DNA from: Chrysomallon squamiferum
Taxonomy: Eukaryota > Mollusca > Gastropoda > Neomphalida > Peltospiridae
Reading direction: 5' to 3'
DNA length: 64,000 nt
NCBI GenBank assembly: GCA_012295275.1
Contig: CM022671.1
Location: forward strand, 34,774,183 to 34,838,182
The translations under genes were made by a program, and so were the position numbers. Shown one piece after another: positions 62,980 through 64,000 of the stretch (within the stretch, counting starts at the first letter, position 1; the number at the start of each line of letters is the position of its first letter). Under the pieces are notes generated by a model. It was not told the DNA's origin. It ran no database searches and saw only the letters and a program-made list of their open reading frames with translations.

Positions 62980-64000
62980 TCAACACAAAATACACGACTT
63001 AATAAATATACAGGAGTAAATTAATATATATTTAAATTTTTTTTTTTTTTTAAATCTACGTATTAGTTTTAACCGTGTGAATAGGGTGTGTTAGCACGCG
63101 CGTACGTAGACTGGAAATGAAAAGAAAACAGATTCAATTATCGGATGGCCTATATTATTATTTAATTTCGGGACAACCCGAATACACTCATAGGCAGATT
63201 ACGGTTTCGGACACAGAGATGCCACGCGCAGTTGTTTACATCACGATGTTTTAACGCTGAGCAAACGACATGCCGGTATCATTCGAGAAGATTTGTATGG
63301 AATCATATGGATCCTCATCCCTTAAAAGAGAATATTTCCGAACAGATACTGGGCATCTGACTGTTGCTGACAGATCAAAATATTTTACGTCGTTTACGCA
63401 ATTTTTTCGAGTAAGAGCCATAAATTAAATATATAAAAAATCTGACGAATCATCAAAAATTCTAACTTGTGCAACATGGAGAGTTTTGTTGACGTTCTAG
63501 AAATAATTTTGTTTGAAAAATAATCGAAATAAGTGACATTTTATGATTATTATTATTATTTTATTGTTGTTGGTTGCTGTACCAAGATTTTTATGCTATA
63601 ATTTTGTATAGTCTCAAGCTCACCCGCCTTACCTTCCGTAACCCCCTCACTACGTTTGTTTTTAAATAACATTTATTATATTTATATTTATGACAATGGT
63701 AAAATATATTTCAAGACATTATATCACATCCTTAATTAATAAAATTTAGATACTTTTCACAGTTTGGGATCGGCCAAGAAATAATAACAAACGTGTAATT
63801 TTATATGAAATTCTCTAACATAAATACTGCCAAGGGCAGATAACTCATGTTACTGAACATAAGCAAGTATTTTCTATTTTTAAAAGATTACTATATTTAA
63901 AGACGTTTTGAATTTATTTTTATAGAATGTATTTCTTCCTCAAGGATACCCAGAAAGTGTCAGTAAGGATTATTTTAAATACCAGTTATGGGATACAATT

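Overview
The window looks like nuclear DNA of an invertebrate animal, most likely a lophotrochozoan and plausibly a mollusc. It is AT-rich, dense in microsatellites and homopolymers, carries spliceosomal GT-AG introns, and has worn tRNA-derived SINE-like pieces. I cannot name the species. Nearly all open reading frames in it are translations of microsatellites or chance frames.

The one protein-coding gene I can support is on the + strand from about 31.7 to 51.8 kb (possibly to about 53 kb with its 3' UTR). Nine coding segments join in phase: 31900-31960, 42712-43008, 43742-44115, 45497-45728, 46509-46639, 49056-49266, 50544-50666, 50948-51127 and 51628-51776. They encode 585 residues: signal peptide, one Ig domain, four fibronectin type III (FN3) domains, a Ser/Lys-rich stalk and a hydrophobic C-terminus of GPI-anchor type. 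The domains most resemble the last Ig and the FN3 domains of L1CAM/neuroglian. Family members normally have six Ig and four or five FN3 domains, a transmembrane helix and an ankyrin-binding tail. This is therefore either a miniature GPI-anchored L1-like adhesion protein or a short isoform from an internal promoter of a larger gene.

Layout. 1-31.7 kb: no convincing coding exon. It holds simple repeats, SINE-like fragments and several complex, low-repeat islands. Three islands end in splice-donor-like sequences (6736, 20181, 30898) and could be untranslated first exons or promoters. 31.7-31.96 kb: an exon with a strong acceptor, short upstream ORFs, the start codon and the signal peptide. 31.96-42.7 kb: a 10.75 kb intron with a 55-bp repeat family, a 97-bp minisatellite, a three-copy B-box-like repeat and a conserved-looking island at 39.7-40.4 kb. 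42.7-51.8 kb: the Ig, FN3 and anchor exons. 51.8-64 kb: probable 3' UTR, then intergenic-looking DNA with more complex islands and long microsatellites.

The Ig and FN3 modules would be displayed outside the cell and tethered by lipid, with no cytoplasmic link to ankyrin. That suggests cis or trans adhesion, or a co-receptor role. This is inferred from domain layout only.
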